From Cyclobacteriaceae bacterium (GTDB lineage Bacteria > Bacteroidota > Bacteroidia > Cytophagales > Cyclobacteriaceae): a stretch of 64,000 bases of DNA. The stretch's first letter is position 1. Each line of letters starts with the position of its first letter. A model generated the notes under the pieces. It was not told the origin of the DNA. It ran no database searches and was given only the letters and a program-made list of their open reading frames with translations. Shown in pieces: positions 36,402 to 45,813 of this stretch. Where the stretch lies: the NCBI GenBank assembly GCA_028281285.1, contig JANQKF010000015.1, positions 124,001-188,000 of the forward strand, in the 5' to 3' direction. The position numbers and the translations under genes were made by a program.

Positions 36402-37217
36402 ATGAGGTCAAAAACTCAAATTTTCATCGCTTTGATGATCGGTTTCGTGTTTGCTTCCTGCAGTATGGAAGGCACCCGTGAAGATGCAGACGAATTGTAT
36501 CAAGCCGGTGAATTTAAGGCAGCGGTTGTCAAATACGACAAGTACATCAAGTTCGAACCGAATGACCAATATGCTTTATTCAATAGAGGTCGCGCGTTAG
36601 AGGAAACGGGAGAGTATGAACGCGCCTATGATGATTTTACCAGGCTGATTTCCCTGAGAAAAAATACCAAGGAAGCCTTACTGGCTCGAGGTAGGTGTTC
36701 GTTCAAACTCGAGAACTTTGAGGGGGTGGTCATTGACATGAACACGCTGATCAAAGCGGACCCCACCAACATAGAAGGGCTTCATTTGCGTGGAAGTGCA
36801 TTTACCAAACTAGGCAAAACCAATAAGGCAGTAGATGATTTAGATAAAGTCATCAATGCTCAACCGGATAATGTGAGAGCATTAATCAGTCGTGGTGCTG
36901 CCTTCGCTCGTGGAGGTGCGGGGCCATATGCGATTGAGGATTTTAATCGAGCCTTAAGGGTTAATCCTGAGCTTGAAGTGGCATACTTCAATAAGGGAGT
37001 GGTTTTTATCAATCATGAATACTGGTCTGAGGCCATACGAAATTTTAACAATGCGCTTCGAATAAATCCGGAATATGGGGAGGCCTATACGAGAAGGGGT
37101 CTGGCAAAATTGAACTCAAGCAGACATTCACTCAAAGAAGCATGCGCAGACTTCAAACTTGGTGAGGAGAACGGAGATAAGGCTGCAGAAGCAGGAATTG
37201 AGGAATACTGCAACTAA
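36402..37217 (+). CDS. TPR-repeat lipoprotein
   Basis: This 271-residue protein has a lipobox signal peptide (MRSKTQIFIALMIGFVFASCS, Cys at 20) and about six tetratricopeptide repeats in tandem, for example DQYALFNRGRALEETGEYERA and EVAYFNKGVVFINHEYWSEA. TPR lipoproteins usually act as periplasmic scaffolds. It is monocistronic. Confidence 0.88.
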   Translation: MRSKTQIFIALMIGFVFASCSMEGTREDADELYQAGEFKAAVVKYDKYIKFEPNDQYALFNRGRALEETGEYERAYDDFTRLISLRKNTKEALLARGRCSFKLENFEGVVIDMNTLIKADPTNIEGLHLRGSAFTKLGKTNKAVDDLDKVINAQPDNVRALISRGAAFARGGAGPYAIEDFNRALRVNPELEVAYFNKGVVFINHEYWSEAIRNFNNALRINPEYGEAYTRRGLAKLNSSRHSLKEACADFKLGEENGDKAAEAGIEEYCN

Positions 37218-37293
37218 CCGCACATACAAAATCGAGTAATTTTCTTTAGGCCGATATATTTGATCGCTAACTTTCACGTTTCAATCTGTGAAT

Positions 37294-37704
37294 ATGATCA
37301 AGAAATTCCTAAACCCTGGTAGTTACCCGGCCAAAGCGAGCTTGGGTTTATTCGTGCTGAGAGTTACTACATCAGCGTTGATGCTAACTCATGGTTGGCC
37401 AAAATTCCAACGACTGTTAGCGGGCAATATGAGATTTGGAGACCCTATAGGCTTGGGCTCTGAACTGTCGTTTGTTCTCGTAGTTACTGCAGAATTCCTT
37501 TGTTCAATTCTCCTAATTCTTGGACTTTTTTCGAGGCTGGCATCCATACCTCCGGCAATCGCAATGTTGGTGGCTTTCTCGGTGACACATGCCGATGATC
37601 CGTTTGGCACTCAGGAGAAACCGATTCTTTATTTTATGATCTATATTGTGCTTTTCATTACTGGCCCCGGCAAGTACTCCTTAGACAAAAAATTGTACAA
37701 CTAG
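37294..37704 (+). CDS. DoxX family membrane protein
   Basis: This 136-residue protein has four membrane segments and the DoxX pattern LGLFVLRVTTSALMLTHGWPKF, then FVLVVTAEFLCSILLILGLFSRLASIPPA. Start at ATG 37294 (a GTG 6 bp upstream is also possible). A -7 box TATATTTG (37255-37262) lies upstream. DoxX proteins are linked to redox or sulfur metabolism but their activity is not settled. The stop overlaps the stop of the convergent gene at 37701. Confidence 0.87.
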   Translation: MIKKFLNPGSYPAKASLGLFVLRVTTSALMLTHGWPKFQRLLAGNMRFGDPIGLGSELSFVLVVTAEFLCSILLILGLFSRLASIPPAIAMLVAFSVTHADDPFGTQEKPILYFMIYIVLFITGPGKYSLDKKLYN

Positions 37705-38399
37705 TCTTCAATCTCCTCCGAGAGAAGTTCGAGTATCTTTCTGACCTCGTTCAGGGCATTTTCGTAAACCAATTTGGTTCCGGACTTCATGATCAAACCG
37801 GTCTGGATCACATATTTTGCCTCATCAGTGACCAGGGTATTCATCAACCGTTGACGCTGCCGAGTGTTAAGAAGAGCGTAATTAAGTCCTCGGGCAAAGG
37901 GAAAATTTTGGTTCATATAGGGCAGCAGATCATTCAGTAGGAATCCTCTGTCTGCACTTGTCCATTCTTTAACAATGTCGTAGTCACTTTCATAGAGTTG
38001 AATGATTTCTTTAAGGAGAGAGTCGTTTTTGATCATCCGGGAATTACCGAGGCTACGCATTTCCTGATAGGCTATGTCGTTAATGTAAAATCCCGAAAAG
38101 TTTGCAATAACCGCTATGCTGAAAGCCACAGAGTCTTCATAGGTATCCCCCGGTTGTATATCCAATAACTTATTGGCCGATTTGCCCATGAACTCGAGAG
38201 CTCTTATGCCACCGGAAAGTGCGGTTGAATCCGCTATTAGATTGTCCCTGAATTGCATTAACATTTGCTGTTCTACCTTCCTCTCACTCTGAGTGATTCT
38301 CCATTCATTCAGTAAAAAGGACATGGAAATACCCAAAACAAGAATGAACAGCTCTGCGACATAGTATTTGAGATCTTTTCGGTCTCTCCTTAGTGCCAT
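37701..38399 (-). CDS. DUF6090-type membrane protein
   Basis: This 232-residue protein has one N-terminal membrane anchor (YYVAELFILVLGISMSFLLNEW, about 12-33) and a long helical soluble part with RRIT-like heptads. The pattern KYYVAELFILVLGISMSFL...NEW is the recognisable feature of this Bacteroidota family. Function unknown. Confidence 0.72.
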   Translation of the reverse strand: MALRRDRKDLKYYVAELFILVLGISMSFLLNEWRITQSERKVEQQMLMQFRDNLIADSTALSGGIRALEFMGKSANKLLDIQPGDTYEDSVAFSIAVIANFSGFYINDIAYQEMRSLGNSRMIKNDSLLKEIIQLYESDYDIVKEWTSADRGFLLNDLLPYMNQNFPFARGLNYALLNTRQRQRLMNTLVTDEAKYVIQTGLIMKSGTKLVYENALNEVRKILELLSEEIED

Positions 38400-38509
38400 A
38401 GTGGTAAAATTGGTGATCTAATGTACTAAAAATGCCTTTGATCAAATAAAGAGCCATAGGTCGAACCGATTTATTAATTTCAAATCCTCAATTTTTTGAT
38501 TTTTTGCTC

Positions 38510-39844
38510 ATGGAAAGTCCAATCGCACTGAATGAAGGCTGGAGCCCTTTTAGAAAAGTCTCCTTCCGATTTTTCCTCATCTTCTTCATGTTGTTCATTT
38601 TCCCTTATCCTCTCAATCAAAATCCGATTGCTTATATACCGGGCCTGAATTGGGTATGGGGTCAATATTTCCAGGGGATGAACTGGTTGGTTCAGAATGT
38701 TGGAGGTGCGATCTTTGGAATTGAAGGTCAAATGTCCACTCAACCCACCGGTAGTGGTGATACCACTTATTCATGGGTAATGAGTGGTTTTTATTTGATC
38801 GTAGCCGTTGGCGGAGCCATTATTTGGTCAATTTTAGATAGAAAGAGACGATCCTACTCACGGCTGTGGAAGTGGTTCTACATGTTGATGTTCTACAACC
38901 TGGCTTACTGGATGTTTGTTTATGGTCTCATCAAGGTGTTCGGTGGACAGTTTTCGGAGCCAGGCATAGCGAGGCTACTTAACACATATGGGGAAAGCTC
39001 ACCCATGCGAGTCATGTGGACGTTTATGGGAAGTTCTGAAATGTACACCCACTTTTCTGGATGGAGTGAAACCATTGCCGGACTTCTACTGCTCTTCCGT
39101 AGAACCAGGACTCTTGGTGCTTTGGCAGCCGCTGGCGTGATGTTGAATGTTTTTATGATGAACATGAGCTATGACGTACCGGTCAAGCTATTCTCATTCC
39201 GACTGATGATTGCCGGTTTATGGATTGCCGCTGCCGATCATAAGCGTTTATTGGCAATGTTCTGGTGGAACAGAACAGTTCCAGCCCAGCTGTGGAAACC
39301 CATGTTCAACACTCCCTGGAAAAACTATACCCTCCTTGGTATCATGATGTTGGTAATGGGATGGCACATATATTTCTACGCTGATTATGGCATTCAAAAC
39401 AGACGTAATTTTGGCCCTGACCGCGAGCGACCCGAGCTGTATGGTATTTATGACGTGGACACCTTCATATTGAATGGTGACACAATACCACCATTGATGA
39501 CTGATACGGTAAGATGGAAGAAAACCTATATGGATCTTCCTGGGTTCAACGGTCGCCTATCCATGGGGATCGTTATGATGAATGATCAAGTCAGGTCATT
39601 TAGTGCCGAATTAGATAGTATCAAACCTATACTTACCCTAAAACCATTTGGAGACACGGTAAACGTCTACACGTTTGACTATAGTTTTGAGGGTGAGAAT
39701 TTATCAATGAATGGAATTTTTGAGGGTGATACCCTTTCAATCAAAACCACTTATTTCAACCCGGATGACTTCGAACTGCGAAGCCGTGGATTCCATTGGG
39801 TGAATGAAGTTCCATGGAACCGCAGAGTACCTTATCGACAATAG
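38510..39844 (+). CDS. DoxX-like integral membrane protein
   Basis: This protein of 444 residues has about seven to eight membrane segments in the first ~300 residues (for example FRFFLIFFMLFIFPYPL, YLIVAVGGAIIWSIL, FSGWSETIAGLLLLFRRT, which is DoxX-like), then a soluble beta-rich C-terminal domain (about 315-444) with Asp/Thr motifs. The start is ATG 38510. Function unknown. The nearby DoxX gene suggests a common theme in this region, but I cannot tie them into one pathway. Confidence 0.75.
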   Translation: MESPIALNEGWSPFRKVSFRFFLIFFMLFIFPYPLNQNPIAYIPGLNWVWGQYFQGMNWLVQNVGGAIFGIEGQMSTQPTGSGDTTYSWVMSGFYLIVAVGGAIIWSILDRKRRSYSRLWKWFYMLMFYNLAYWMFVYGLIKVFGGQFSEPGIARLLNTYGESSPMRVMWTFMGSSEMYTHFSGWSETIAGLLLLFRRTRTLGALAAAGVMLNVFMMNMSYDVPVKLFSFRLMIAGLWIAAADHKRLLAMFWWNRTVPAQLWKPMFNTPWKNYTLLGIMMLVMGWHIYFYADYGIQNRRNFGPDRERPELYGIYDVDTFILNGDTIPPLMTDTVRWKKTYMDLPGFNGRLSMGIVMMNDQVRSFSAELDSIKPILTLKPFGDTVNVYTFDYSFEGENLSMNGIFEGDTLSIKTTYFNPDDFELRSRGFHWVNEVPWNRRVPYRQ

Positions 39845-39896
39845 AATAGCCCGATTGAGGACACTAAAATTACGGTTGACTACAACTTTTTTGATT

Positions 39897-39953
39897 TTTT
39901 AAACATCTGTTAATTATATTCGTCTTAATATTTTAAACAAATGTTAATTATAT
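39897..39953 (+). promoter_or_regulatory. Tandem operator-like repeats upstream of PadR locus B
   Basis: TTTTAAACATCTGTTAATTA (39897-39916) and TTTTAAACAAATGTTAATTA (39931-39950) share an 18/20 match, 34 bp apart; each contains a dyad AACA-N2-TGTT. The second runs into the start codon. The TAAACAAATRTTAAT core is shared with the repeats at 23269-23318. Confidence 0.72.
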
Positions 39954-40287
39954 GAGTGAATTTTCTATAGGCACTCTTGAGGAAACGGTGTTGATCATCC
40001 TTCTTATGAAAGAAGAAAGTCATTCAGTTGAAGTAGCACAGGTCTACGAAAAACATGTTGGTCAGACGATTTCAATACCCGCTATTCATGTAGTGTTAAA
40101 ACGACTCGAGAAAAAAGGATTGGTAAAATCAAGAATGGGTGACCCAACTCCTGAAAGAGGAGGCAAGCGAAAGAAAATCTATCAGGGTACTCCTCAAGGA
40201 TACAAGGTGGCATCAGACATTCAGGAGCGCAGACAACAAATGTGGTCTGAAGTACCAAAACCATCATTAAACTATGCAATCATTTAA
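39952..40287 (+). CDS. PadR family transcriptional regulator
   Basis: This 111-residue winged-helix protein (IGTLEETVLIILLMKEESHSVEV, VVLKRLEKKGLVKSRMG, GGKRKKIYQGTPQGYKVASDI) is a paralogue of the PadR at 22948. It overlaps the permease start by 14 bp and presumably represses its own operon through the repeats just upstream. Confidence 0.92.
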   Translation: MSEFSIGTLEETVLIILLMKEESHSVEVAQVYEKHVGQTISIPAIHVVLKRLEKKGLVKSRMGDPTPERGGKRKKIYQGTPQGYKVASDIQERRQQMWSEVPKPSLNYAII

Positions 40288-42847
40288 AAGCCCTCCTTCC
40301 TGGGCCTTAAGGATACTTCACGGCATTTGCCCTCAGGACCTCATCGAAGAGGTTGAAGGTGATTTGTATGAAGCATTTCAATGGAGGTCATCCGAGAAGG
40401 GGGTTTCATACGCGAAGAGACATTACGTCTATGAGGTCATTAGATGTCTTCGCTATCTCAAATTCAATATTCCATTTAAGCAAAACTCAAGTATCATGTT
40501 GATCAATAATTATCTCAAAACCGGTTTCCGTTTTCTATGGAAAACCAAAGGATATTCCTCTTTGAATATTATCGGGCTGGCCACAGGCATAGCGGTCTGT
40601 TGGCTCGCTTATGTTTTTGTTTCAGACGAATACTCTTATGATCGTTTTCAGACAAATGCCGATAATCTCTACCGTATTACAGCCTCGGTTTCTTTCGAAG
40701 ATCAGACGGATAATTTTGCAGGCTCTTCCTATTTAATGGGTGAGGAATTTAACAACCGCATTCCAGGTATTAAGGCCAGTTCACGGTTTAAAAGTGGTCT
40801 CGGTTTAATTACAATCGGAACAGAAAGCTTCAATCAAGCCATTCGATACGCGGACCCTGAATTCTTTGAGATGTTTGACATCGATTTTGTTCAAGGTAGC
40901 CAAGGTGATTTTACTAATCCATTGAATTCGGTAATCTCCGAATCAACTGCCGAGCGCCTGGGGATCACTGATCTGGACGAAACCTCGGAATTTGAAATTC
41001 AGCTTGGCAGTCAAGTCACTTTTCAGGTTACTGGAATATTTAAGGACTATCCCACCAATTCTTCGATTCGACCAAGCATCATTGTTCCATTCAACTTTTG
41101 GAAGACATTGGTTCCGGAAAGACGGCTTACCACCTGGTTTGACATCAATATGAATACCTTCCTTTTACTGGATGGTGACCCTGAAAGTGTACAGGAGCGT
41201 ATGACTGAAATTCTAAGGGAAAACGCAGACTTTGGTGAAGCTCAGGTAACCATGGGACTTCAAGCTCTTACTCAAATTCATATGGATCAGGATCTGGGAA
41301 CAGGGAATGGCATTGGTGCAAGCGCTGACGGTCAACTAGTGACAACCGTTACGGTTATAGGCTTACTCTGTTTGCTCATAGCTTGTATGAACTACTCGAA
41401 CTTTGCTATAGGCAACTATCTCAGCAGAATTCGAGAGGTAGCCGTACGAAAAATCTTTGGTGCACAGAAGAAGCTTGTCTTTCAACAATTCGTGGTAGAG
41501 ACGTTCATCAGTGCCTTTCTTGCATTGATTTTGGCCATAGCCATCATGGCATTGATTCTTCCTACTTTCTCCGAATATGCGAATAAGAGCTATACGCTCG
41601 AAACGATATTTGGTATTCGCTTCCTTTGGGGTGGATTGATCCTTTTGGTGCTTGTGACCTTTTTGGCAGGCGTATATCCGGCATTCGTAATCTCGCGATA
41701 TGCCATAGTGAGCAGTCTTAGAGGCAGGGAATCCAAAGGAGGAAAGGCATTTTTTGCAAAAGCTCTTGTGGTTGTGCAGTTTACCATGGCCGTATTCCTG
41801 ATTACCGGAATGATCACCGTAAATAAACAGCTCAACTACTTAATCAACTTTGATATAGGCTATGAATATGACAATGTGATTTCCATTCTCTATGGTGAAC
41901 AAGACCAGAACCGTATCGACAAATTCAAGAACGATTTGCTCAAGATTCCTGCGATTCAGCAGGTAGCAATAAGCTCTCCCTACAATGGAACCAACCTCGA
42001 TATGGATGAGAATACGAGTATTGATGTTAGTCATGTAAGAGTAGACCCTGATTACTTGTCGATGTATAATATTCCGATTCTCAACGGGAGGGACTTTGAT
42101 AAAAATATCAGTTCAGATTTCTCTGATGCCATTATCATCAACAAAACCCTCGCAGATATGCTCGGTATGGATGACCCTGTTGGTCAAAGAATTCCGTTTG
42201 ACTACGGTGACCTGGACAATCCAATGATCATCGGAGTGGTTAGTGACTACCATTATTCTTCGCTTCATAGCCCGGTGGAGCCTTTGGTGATGTACATGTC
42301 ACCCGAATATATCATGGTATTTCACAATATGAAGGTCAACAGTTTCAGTCCGGAAGTAGTCAATCAAATTGAAGATGTCTGGAATGCTAATTTTGCTCCG
42401 CAGCCTTTTGATTTCAGTTTGCTTGAAGATAATATCGCTGATCAATATGAACTGGAAGCCAGTATTAAAAAGCTGTCTCAATCCGGGGCTGCAATAGCCA
42501 TTGTCTTGTCTTGTTTGGGATTAATGGGGGTGGTCGGCACCCAAGTCCGAAGACGACTTAAGGAAGTGAGTATTCGAAAAGTAGTAGGTGCGGCACCATC
42601 ACAAATTCTTGCCCTATTCTCCCTTCGCTATGTTGGTCTGGTGATTCTCGGCTTTGTGTTTGGCTTGATCATCACAGTTTTCTTCTTGAATAAGTGGTTG
42701 GCCGATTATACAAACAGAATTGATTTCACTTGGGATATCGGTGCTGTCTCGGTGCTGGTAGTGCTTGTGATTTCGGCACTGACCATTGCTTCTCAACTTT
42801 ACCGAGCTATGTTCATGAATCCGGTCACATACTTGAAGGAGGATTGA
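40274..42847 (+). CDS. FtsX/MacB-type ABC transporter permease with PadR-linked prefix domain
   Basis: This 857-residue permease has an N-terminal prefix domain (ILHGICPQDLIEEVEGDLYEAFQWR, about 14-75), then two MacB periplasmic/FtsX membrane units (first FtsX near REVAVRKIFGAQKKLVFQQF, second near KEVSIRKVVGAAPSQILALF). It is a paralogue of the permease at 20268 with the same PadR linkage. No ATPase gene is nearby, so the partner would have to come from elsewhere. Start is inside the end of padR. Confidence 0.9.
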   Translation: MQSFKSPPSWALRILHGICPQDLIEEVEGDLYEAFQWRSSEKGVSYAKRHYVYEVIRCLRYLKFNIPFKQNSSIMLINNYLKTGFRFLWKTKGYSSLNIIGLATGIAVCWLAYVFVSDEYSYDRFQTNADNLYRITASVSFEDQTDNFAGSSYLMGEEFNNRIPGIKASSRFKSGLGLITIGTESFNQAIRYADPEFFEMFDIDFVQGSQGDFTNPLNSVISESTAERLGITDLDETSEFEIQLGSQVTFQVTGIFKDYPTNSSIRPSIIVPFNFWKTLVPERRLTTWFDINMNTFLLLDGDPESVQERMTEILRENADFGEAQVTMGLQALTQIHMDQDLGTGNGIGASADGQLVTTVTVIGLLCLLIACMNYSNFAIGNYLSRIREVAVRKIFGAQKKLVFQQFVVETFISAFLALILAIAIMALILPTFSEYANKSYTLETIFGIRFLWGGLILLVLVTFLAGVYPAFVISRYAIVSSLRGRESKGGKAFFAKALVVVQFTMAVFLITGMITVNKQLNYLINFDIGYEYDNVISILYGEQDQNRIDKFKNDLLKIPAIQQVAISSPYNGTNLDMDENTSIDVSHVRVDPDYLSMYNIPILNGRDFDKNISSDFSDAIIINKTLADMLGMDDPVGQRIPFDYGDLDNPMIIGVVSDYHYSSLHSPVEPLVMYMSPEYIMVFHNMKVNSFSPEVVNQIEDVWNANFAPQPFDFSLLEDNIADQYELEASIKKLSQSGAAIAIVLSCLGLMGVVGTQVRRRLKEVSIRKVVGAAPSQILALFSLRYVGLVILGFVFGLIITVFFLNKWLADYTNRIDFTWDIGAVSVLVVLVISALTIASQLYRAMFMNPVTYLKED

Positions 42848-42849
42848 GA

Positions 42850-42920
42850 TAGCTTCAAGCTGCAAGTTTCAAGTGACAAGGTTTTAATTGCTTTGAACTT
42901 GAGGCTTGCAGCTTGTAACT
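42850..42920. repeat. Palindromic intergenic repeat (GCTTCAAGCTGCAAG type)
   Basis: The left arm (TTCAAGCTGCAAGTTTCAAG near 42854-42873) is the inverse of the right arm (CTTGAGGCTTGCAGCTTGTAA near 42898-42918). Such palindromes are common in Bacteroidota intergenic DNA. Its right arm contains a promoter (42892-42923). Confidence 0.6.
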
Positions 42921-42923
42921 TTG
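42892..42923 (+). promoter_or_regulatory. Bacteroidota-type promoter in the palindromic repeat
   Basis: TTTG (42892-42895), 20 bp, TAACTTTG (42916-42923). The ATG of the downstream gene begins 4 bp after the -7 box, so transcription starts at or near the start codon. Confidence 0.6.
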
Positions 42924-42927
42924 CACC

Positions 42928-43293
42928 ATGCAAAATGATCCGGAATTAAACGGCAAGTACTTAGGTTCGATCTCGAAAGATTTTGTTGTGGTAGCTGATA
43001 CCCTGAAAGAGGCCGCCTATCAGGTCAAGAAACGAGGGTTTTCTGACTATCCGATTTTTCCGATTTCAAAAGTCGATACCCCCGTTGGGCAATTATTAAT
43101 CGGAAAGGATGAGTTAGGTACTCATTGGAACTATTATATGACCTATCTCGATGAGTTTGTCCAACGAAAACTGGTAGAGAATGAAGAAGACTTTCAAAAG
43201 GCCTACAAAGACCCGGATGAGTTTTGCTGCCTTTTTGTAATCGATGAGGACTTCACCAACTTCCTATTCATACCATATCCGGAAGATCAATAA
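42928..43293 (+). CDS. Conserved hypothetical protein
   Basis: This 121-residue soluble protein (NGKYLGSISKDFVVVADTLKEAAYQVKKRG..., ending DFTNFLFIPYPED) has no recognised domain. It is acidic, with no export signal. The promoter directly upstream suggests active expression. It is followed after 60 bp by another small gene. Confidence 0.7.
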   Translation: MQNDPELNGKYLGSISKDFVVVADTLKEAAYQVKKRGFSDYPIFPISKVDTPVGQLLIGKDELGTHWNYYMTYLDEFVQRKLVENEEDFQKAYKDPDEFCCLFVIDEDFTNFLFIPYPEDQ

Positions 43294-43353
43294 CTATTCT
43301 TCATTTGTTTCGTTCTTGTACATGGCATTAGTTGTGCCTTTGATATACTACCT

Positions 43354-43641
43354 ATGCAAGAAGTGATAGAGGAAAATAAGGTGATCGTGAGTGATATGCT
43401 CACCAAACTTCAAGACCTTATTCCGAACCTTACCTGGAGAATTAATAATTCTTATACTGACGGATTAGACAATACGGTGCTTGAAATCCTGATTTTCGAA
43501 GAGAAAGATCAGACAGGACGCATTGCGTTCCAATTGGAAGATGGCCACGTTATCAATTATCGCTACAAATCACTTGAGAAGAAATTACCCATACATATCG
43601 TTGATATGCTGCTAGATGTTATCAGTCATGAAATGGACTAA
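43354..43641 (+). CDS. Small conserved hypothetical protein
   Basis: This 95-residue acidic protein (VIEENKVIVSDMLTKLQDLIPNL...LEILIFEEKDQTGRIAFQLEDG) has no recognised domain or export signal. It sits between the previous gene and the convergent aminotransferase gene, 4 bp from the latter's stop. Confidence 0.62.
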   Translation: MQEVIEENKVIVSDMLTKLQDLIPNLTWRINNSYTDGLDNTVLEILIFEEKDQTGRIAFQLEDGHVINYRYKSLEKKLPIHIVDMLLDVISHEMD

Positions 43642-43645
43642 TTCA

Positions 43646-44500
43646 TCAGCCCTGATTTGATTTTCGTTCTTGTTTGTAGGCCTCAGCAAACTTTCGATAA
43701 ATTTCTCCCACCTTTATTGTTTTGGGTCCCGGTTTGCCCGGTCCGATTTGATGATCCCCCAACCGGGTAATTGGTAAGACGCGCTTGTTCGTACTTGAAA
43801 TGAACATTTCGTCACTGGCCAACAATTCCTTCAGTCCAATCGGTCGTATAACGATTTCCACTTCCTGTTTGCAGGCCTCAATAATTTTTGACGCAGAAAT
43901 ACCTTTCAATACACCTTCCTTATTCGTCACCAGAGTATCTCCATCAAAAAAGAAAACACTTGATCTTGAAGCTTCCCAGACCTGATCCCCTGTATAGTAT
44001 AGAACGTCAATGAAACCTTCATTGTCCCATGTTTTTTGTAATCTTAGTGCTGTCAGGTAATTGGTGCTCTTTATATCGGGGAAGGTTCTTTGGTATTCAT
44101 GAAGCATCAAAGCTGCCCCCTTCTCATATAATTCCTGTGATGGGTATTTAATGGGTTTGTGGAGTATCGTCAGATTTGGTTTCCCTGGCACAAATCCGTC
44201 TTGTGAGTCACCTCCGGTCAGTAATATCTTGATCGAACTCCGTGGAATCTGATTCATGGCGATCAACTTCTTGACAATATCCTTGATTTCATCTCTCGAG
44301 ATGGGAATATCGAGCCCTAATCCCTCTGCCGAATGTTCAAATCGATCGAGGTGATCCTCAATGAACATAGGGATGTCTTCTTCGATCCTGAAGAAATCAA
44401 AAACACCATATCCCCTAAGCAAACCCACGTCATTCACCGAATAGTGGATTTCATTCTCTTTTAAAAATTCTCCGTTATGATAGTGACTGAGTTGTTCCAT
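43646..44500 (-). CDS. Class IV aminotransferase (branched-chain/D-amino acid type)
   Basis: This fold-type IV PLP enzyme of 284 residues (start [12 protein letters not shown]; an earlier in-frame ATG at 44509 is possible). The conserved [10 protein letters not shown] near the N-terminus, the Schiff-base Lys in [13 protein letters not shown] (K144; K147 from the upper start), and [10 protein letters not shown] fit. Members include branched-chain aminotransferase, D-alanine aminotransferase and 4-amino-4-deoxychorismate lyase; which one cannot be told by eye. The gene is divergent from the J-domain gene. Confidence 0.9.
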   Translation of the reverse strand: MEQLSHYHNGEFLKENEIHYSVNDVGLLRGYGVFDFFRIEEDIPMFIEDHLDRFEHSAEGLGLDIPISRDEIKDIVKKLIAMNQIPRSSIKILLTGGDSQDGFVPGKPNLTILHKPIKYPSQELYEKGAALMLHEYQRTFPDIKSTNYLTALRLQKTWDNEGFIDVLYYTGDQVWEASRSSVFFFDGDTLVTNKEGVLKGISASKIIEACKQEVEIVIRPIGLKELLASDEMFISSTNKRVLPITRLGDHQIGPGKPGPKTIKVGEIYRKFAEAYKQERKSNQG

Positions 44501-44565
44501 TATTAGCATATGTACCGCTAAAATTGGTCATTATTCGTTACTTTTCTAACACTGACACCGGCAAA

Positions 44566-45351
44566 TTGAGAGACCTTTACGAAATACTGGAAGTAGAAGA
44601 AAGTGCTGACGCGAAGGTCATCAAGAAAGCCTATCGGGCCAAGGCGCTAGAATTCCATCCGGATGTCAATGACTCTCCACAAGCAGAAAGTCGGTTTCTC
44701 GAAATCCAAGAAGCTTATCTTGTTTTAAGTGATCCGGAGAAAAGAGCAGTGTATGATCGCGGATTCGAAATCCCGGAGGTGGAAATACCGGCTCGCGATA
44801 AATACCCTCCTCCACATGCCTTTACCAGGCGGAACAGTCCTTTCTCCATATTTGATCGCACTGTTTCCTGGATGGACTATGAGAAATACAGAGGTGTAGC
44901 GAACAAGGCAGGTGTGGTATGCTTTCTCTTTGCATTTAGCTTTTTATTCGATGCCGTTTTTTATGACGAGTGGAACAACTTGAAGGTGGATCGAATTCAG
45001 AGCAAAGCGATGATTACTAATAAAGTCGATGACTTAAAACTTGTTATTGTCACTGCTGGGGATTTTACATTTCAGAAAAAGCGCGATATCGAAAACGAGT
45101 TTCGTGTGGGTGAGACTATTTTTATTCGGAGCTCCCTTTTATATGGGTTTATTAAATATAAAAGAGAGGGTGAAGAAAGATTTAAGATAGCAACAATCGC
45201 GATGATCATTGCCTATGTGGGAGCATTAGTGGTCTATCTTGCCTCCCTTATTGCCATTTTTCAAGCCAAAAGCGCGGAGATCAAATTTAATGCTGCACTG
45301 GTGGCCAGTTTCTTTAGTTTGGTGGTATTGACATTTGTGTTGTTGACTTAG
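44566..45351 (+). CDS. DnaJ-domain membrane protein
   Basis: This protein of about 261 residues has an N-terminal J domain ([23 protein letters not shown] with HPD at about 33, ...[11 protein letters not shown]), then a linker, a membrane segment ([15 protein letters not shown]) and two more near the C-terminus. It is a J-domain co-chaperone tethered to the membrane, which would recruit DnaK. The TTG at 44566 puts the J domain at the very N-terminus; an earlier TTG at 44524 would add 14 residues and is the alternative. Confidence 0.85.
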   Translation: MRDLYEILEVEESADAKVIKKAYRAKALEFHPDVNDSPQAESRFLEIQEAYLVLSDPEKRAVYDRGFEIPEVEIPARDKYPPPHAFTRRNSPFSIFDRTVSWMDYEKYRGVANKAGVVCFLFAFSFLFDAVFYDEWNNLKVDRIQSKAMITNKVDDLKLVIVTAGDFTFQKKRDIENEFRVGETIFIRSSLLYGFIKYKREGEERFKIATIAMIIAYVGALVVYLASLIAIFQAKSAEIKFNAALVASFFSLVVLTFVLLT

Positions 45352-45417
45352 CAAGATTCAATAAGTTTGTGGATACACGGCTTTATATTTTCATTTTTGT
45401 ATTAACTCACAGCAAGC

Positions 45418-45783
45418 ATGAGCAATAAAAATTCAGCAGTGGACGAATACCTGGAAAAGAAAGGTCATCCACTTACCGCGGAAATCCAGCGGGTTCGGGA
45501 AATCATTATGAACACCCACCATGATATGGAAGAAACCATCAAATGGAGCAGTCCCACTTTTATGTACAAAGGCAACATGGCCTCCTTCTTTATGAATGCA
45601 AAAAAGCATGTAAGTCTCATGTTTCATAAAGGAGCCATGATTCCGGATGACACCGGCCTGTTAGAAGGCGATGCAAAAGAAGGGCGAACCGCCAAATTTG
45701 CCAATATGGAGGATATTGAAGTCAAAAAGGAAGCGCTGCAGAGTGTTACACTCGCATGGATGAAGTTGATGGATGATCAATAA
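45418..45783 (+). CDS. DUF1801 (YdhG-like) family protein
   Basis: This 121-residue protein has the DUF1801 pattern EIQRVREIIMNTHHDMEETIKWSSPTFMY...NMASFFMNAKKHVSLMFH. Family members fold like a small alpha/beta unit whose function is unknown. A strong bidirectional terminator follows at 45782. Confidence 0.87.
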   Translation: MSNKNSAVDEYLEKKGHPLTAEIQRVREIIMNTHHDMEETIKWSSPTFMYKGNMASFFMNAKKHVSLMFHKGAMIPDDTGLLEGDAKEGRTAKFANMEDIEVKKEALQSVTLAWMKLMDDQ

Positions 45784-45812
45784 AAAAGCCGCTTTTCAAG
45801 CGGCTTTTGATT
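45782..45812 (+). terminator. Bidirectional terminator between DUF1801 gene and tRNA-Pro
   Basis: AAAAAAGCCGCTT and AAGCGGCTTTT form a perfect stem around a 3-nt loop, with A runs on one side and T's on the other. It can end the + strand DUF1801 transcript and the - strand tRNA transcript. Confidence 0.85.
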
Positions 45813-45813
45813 G

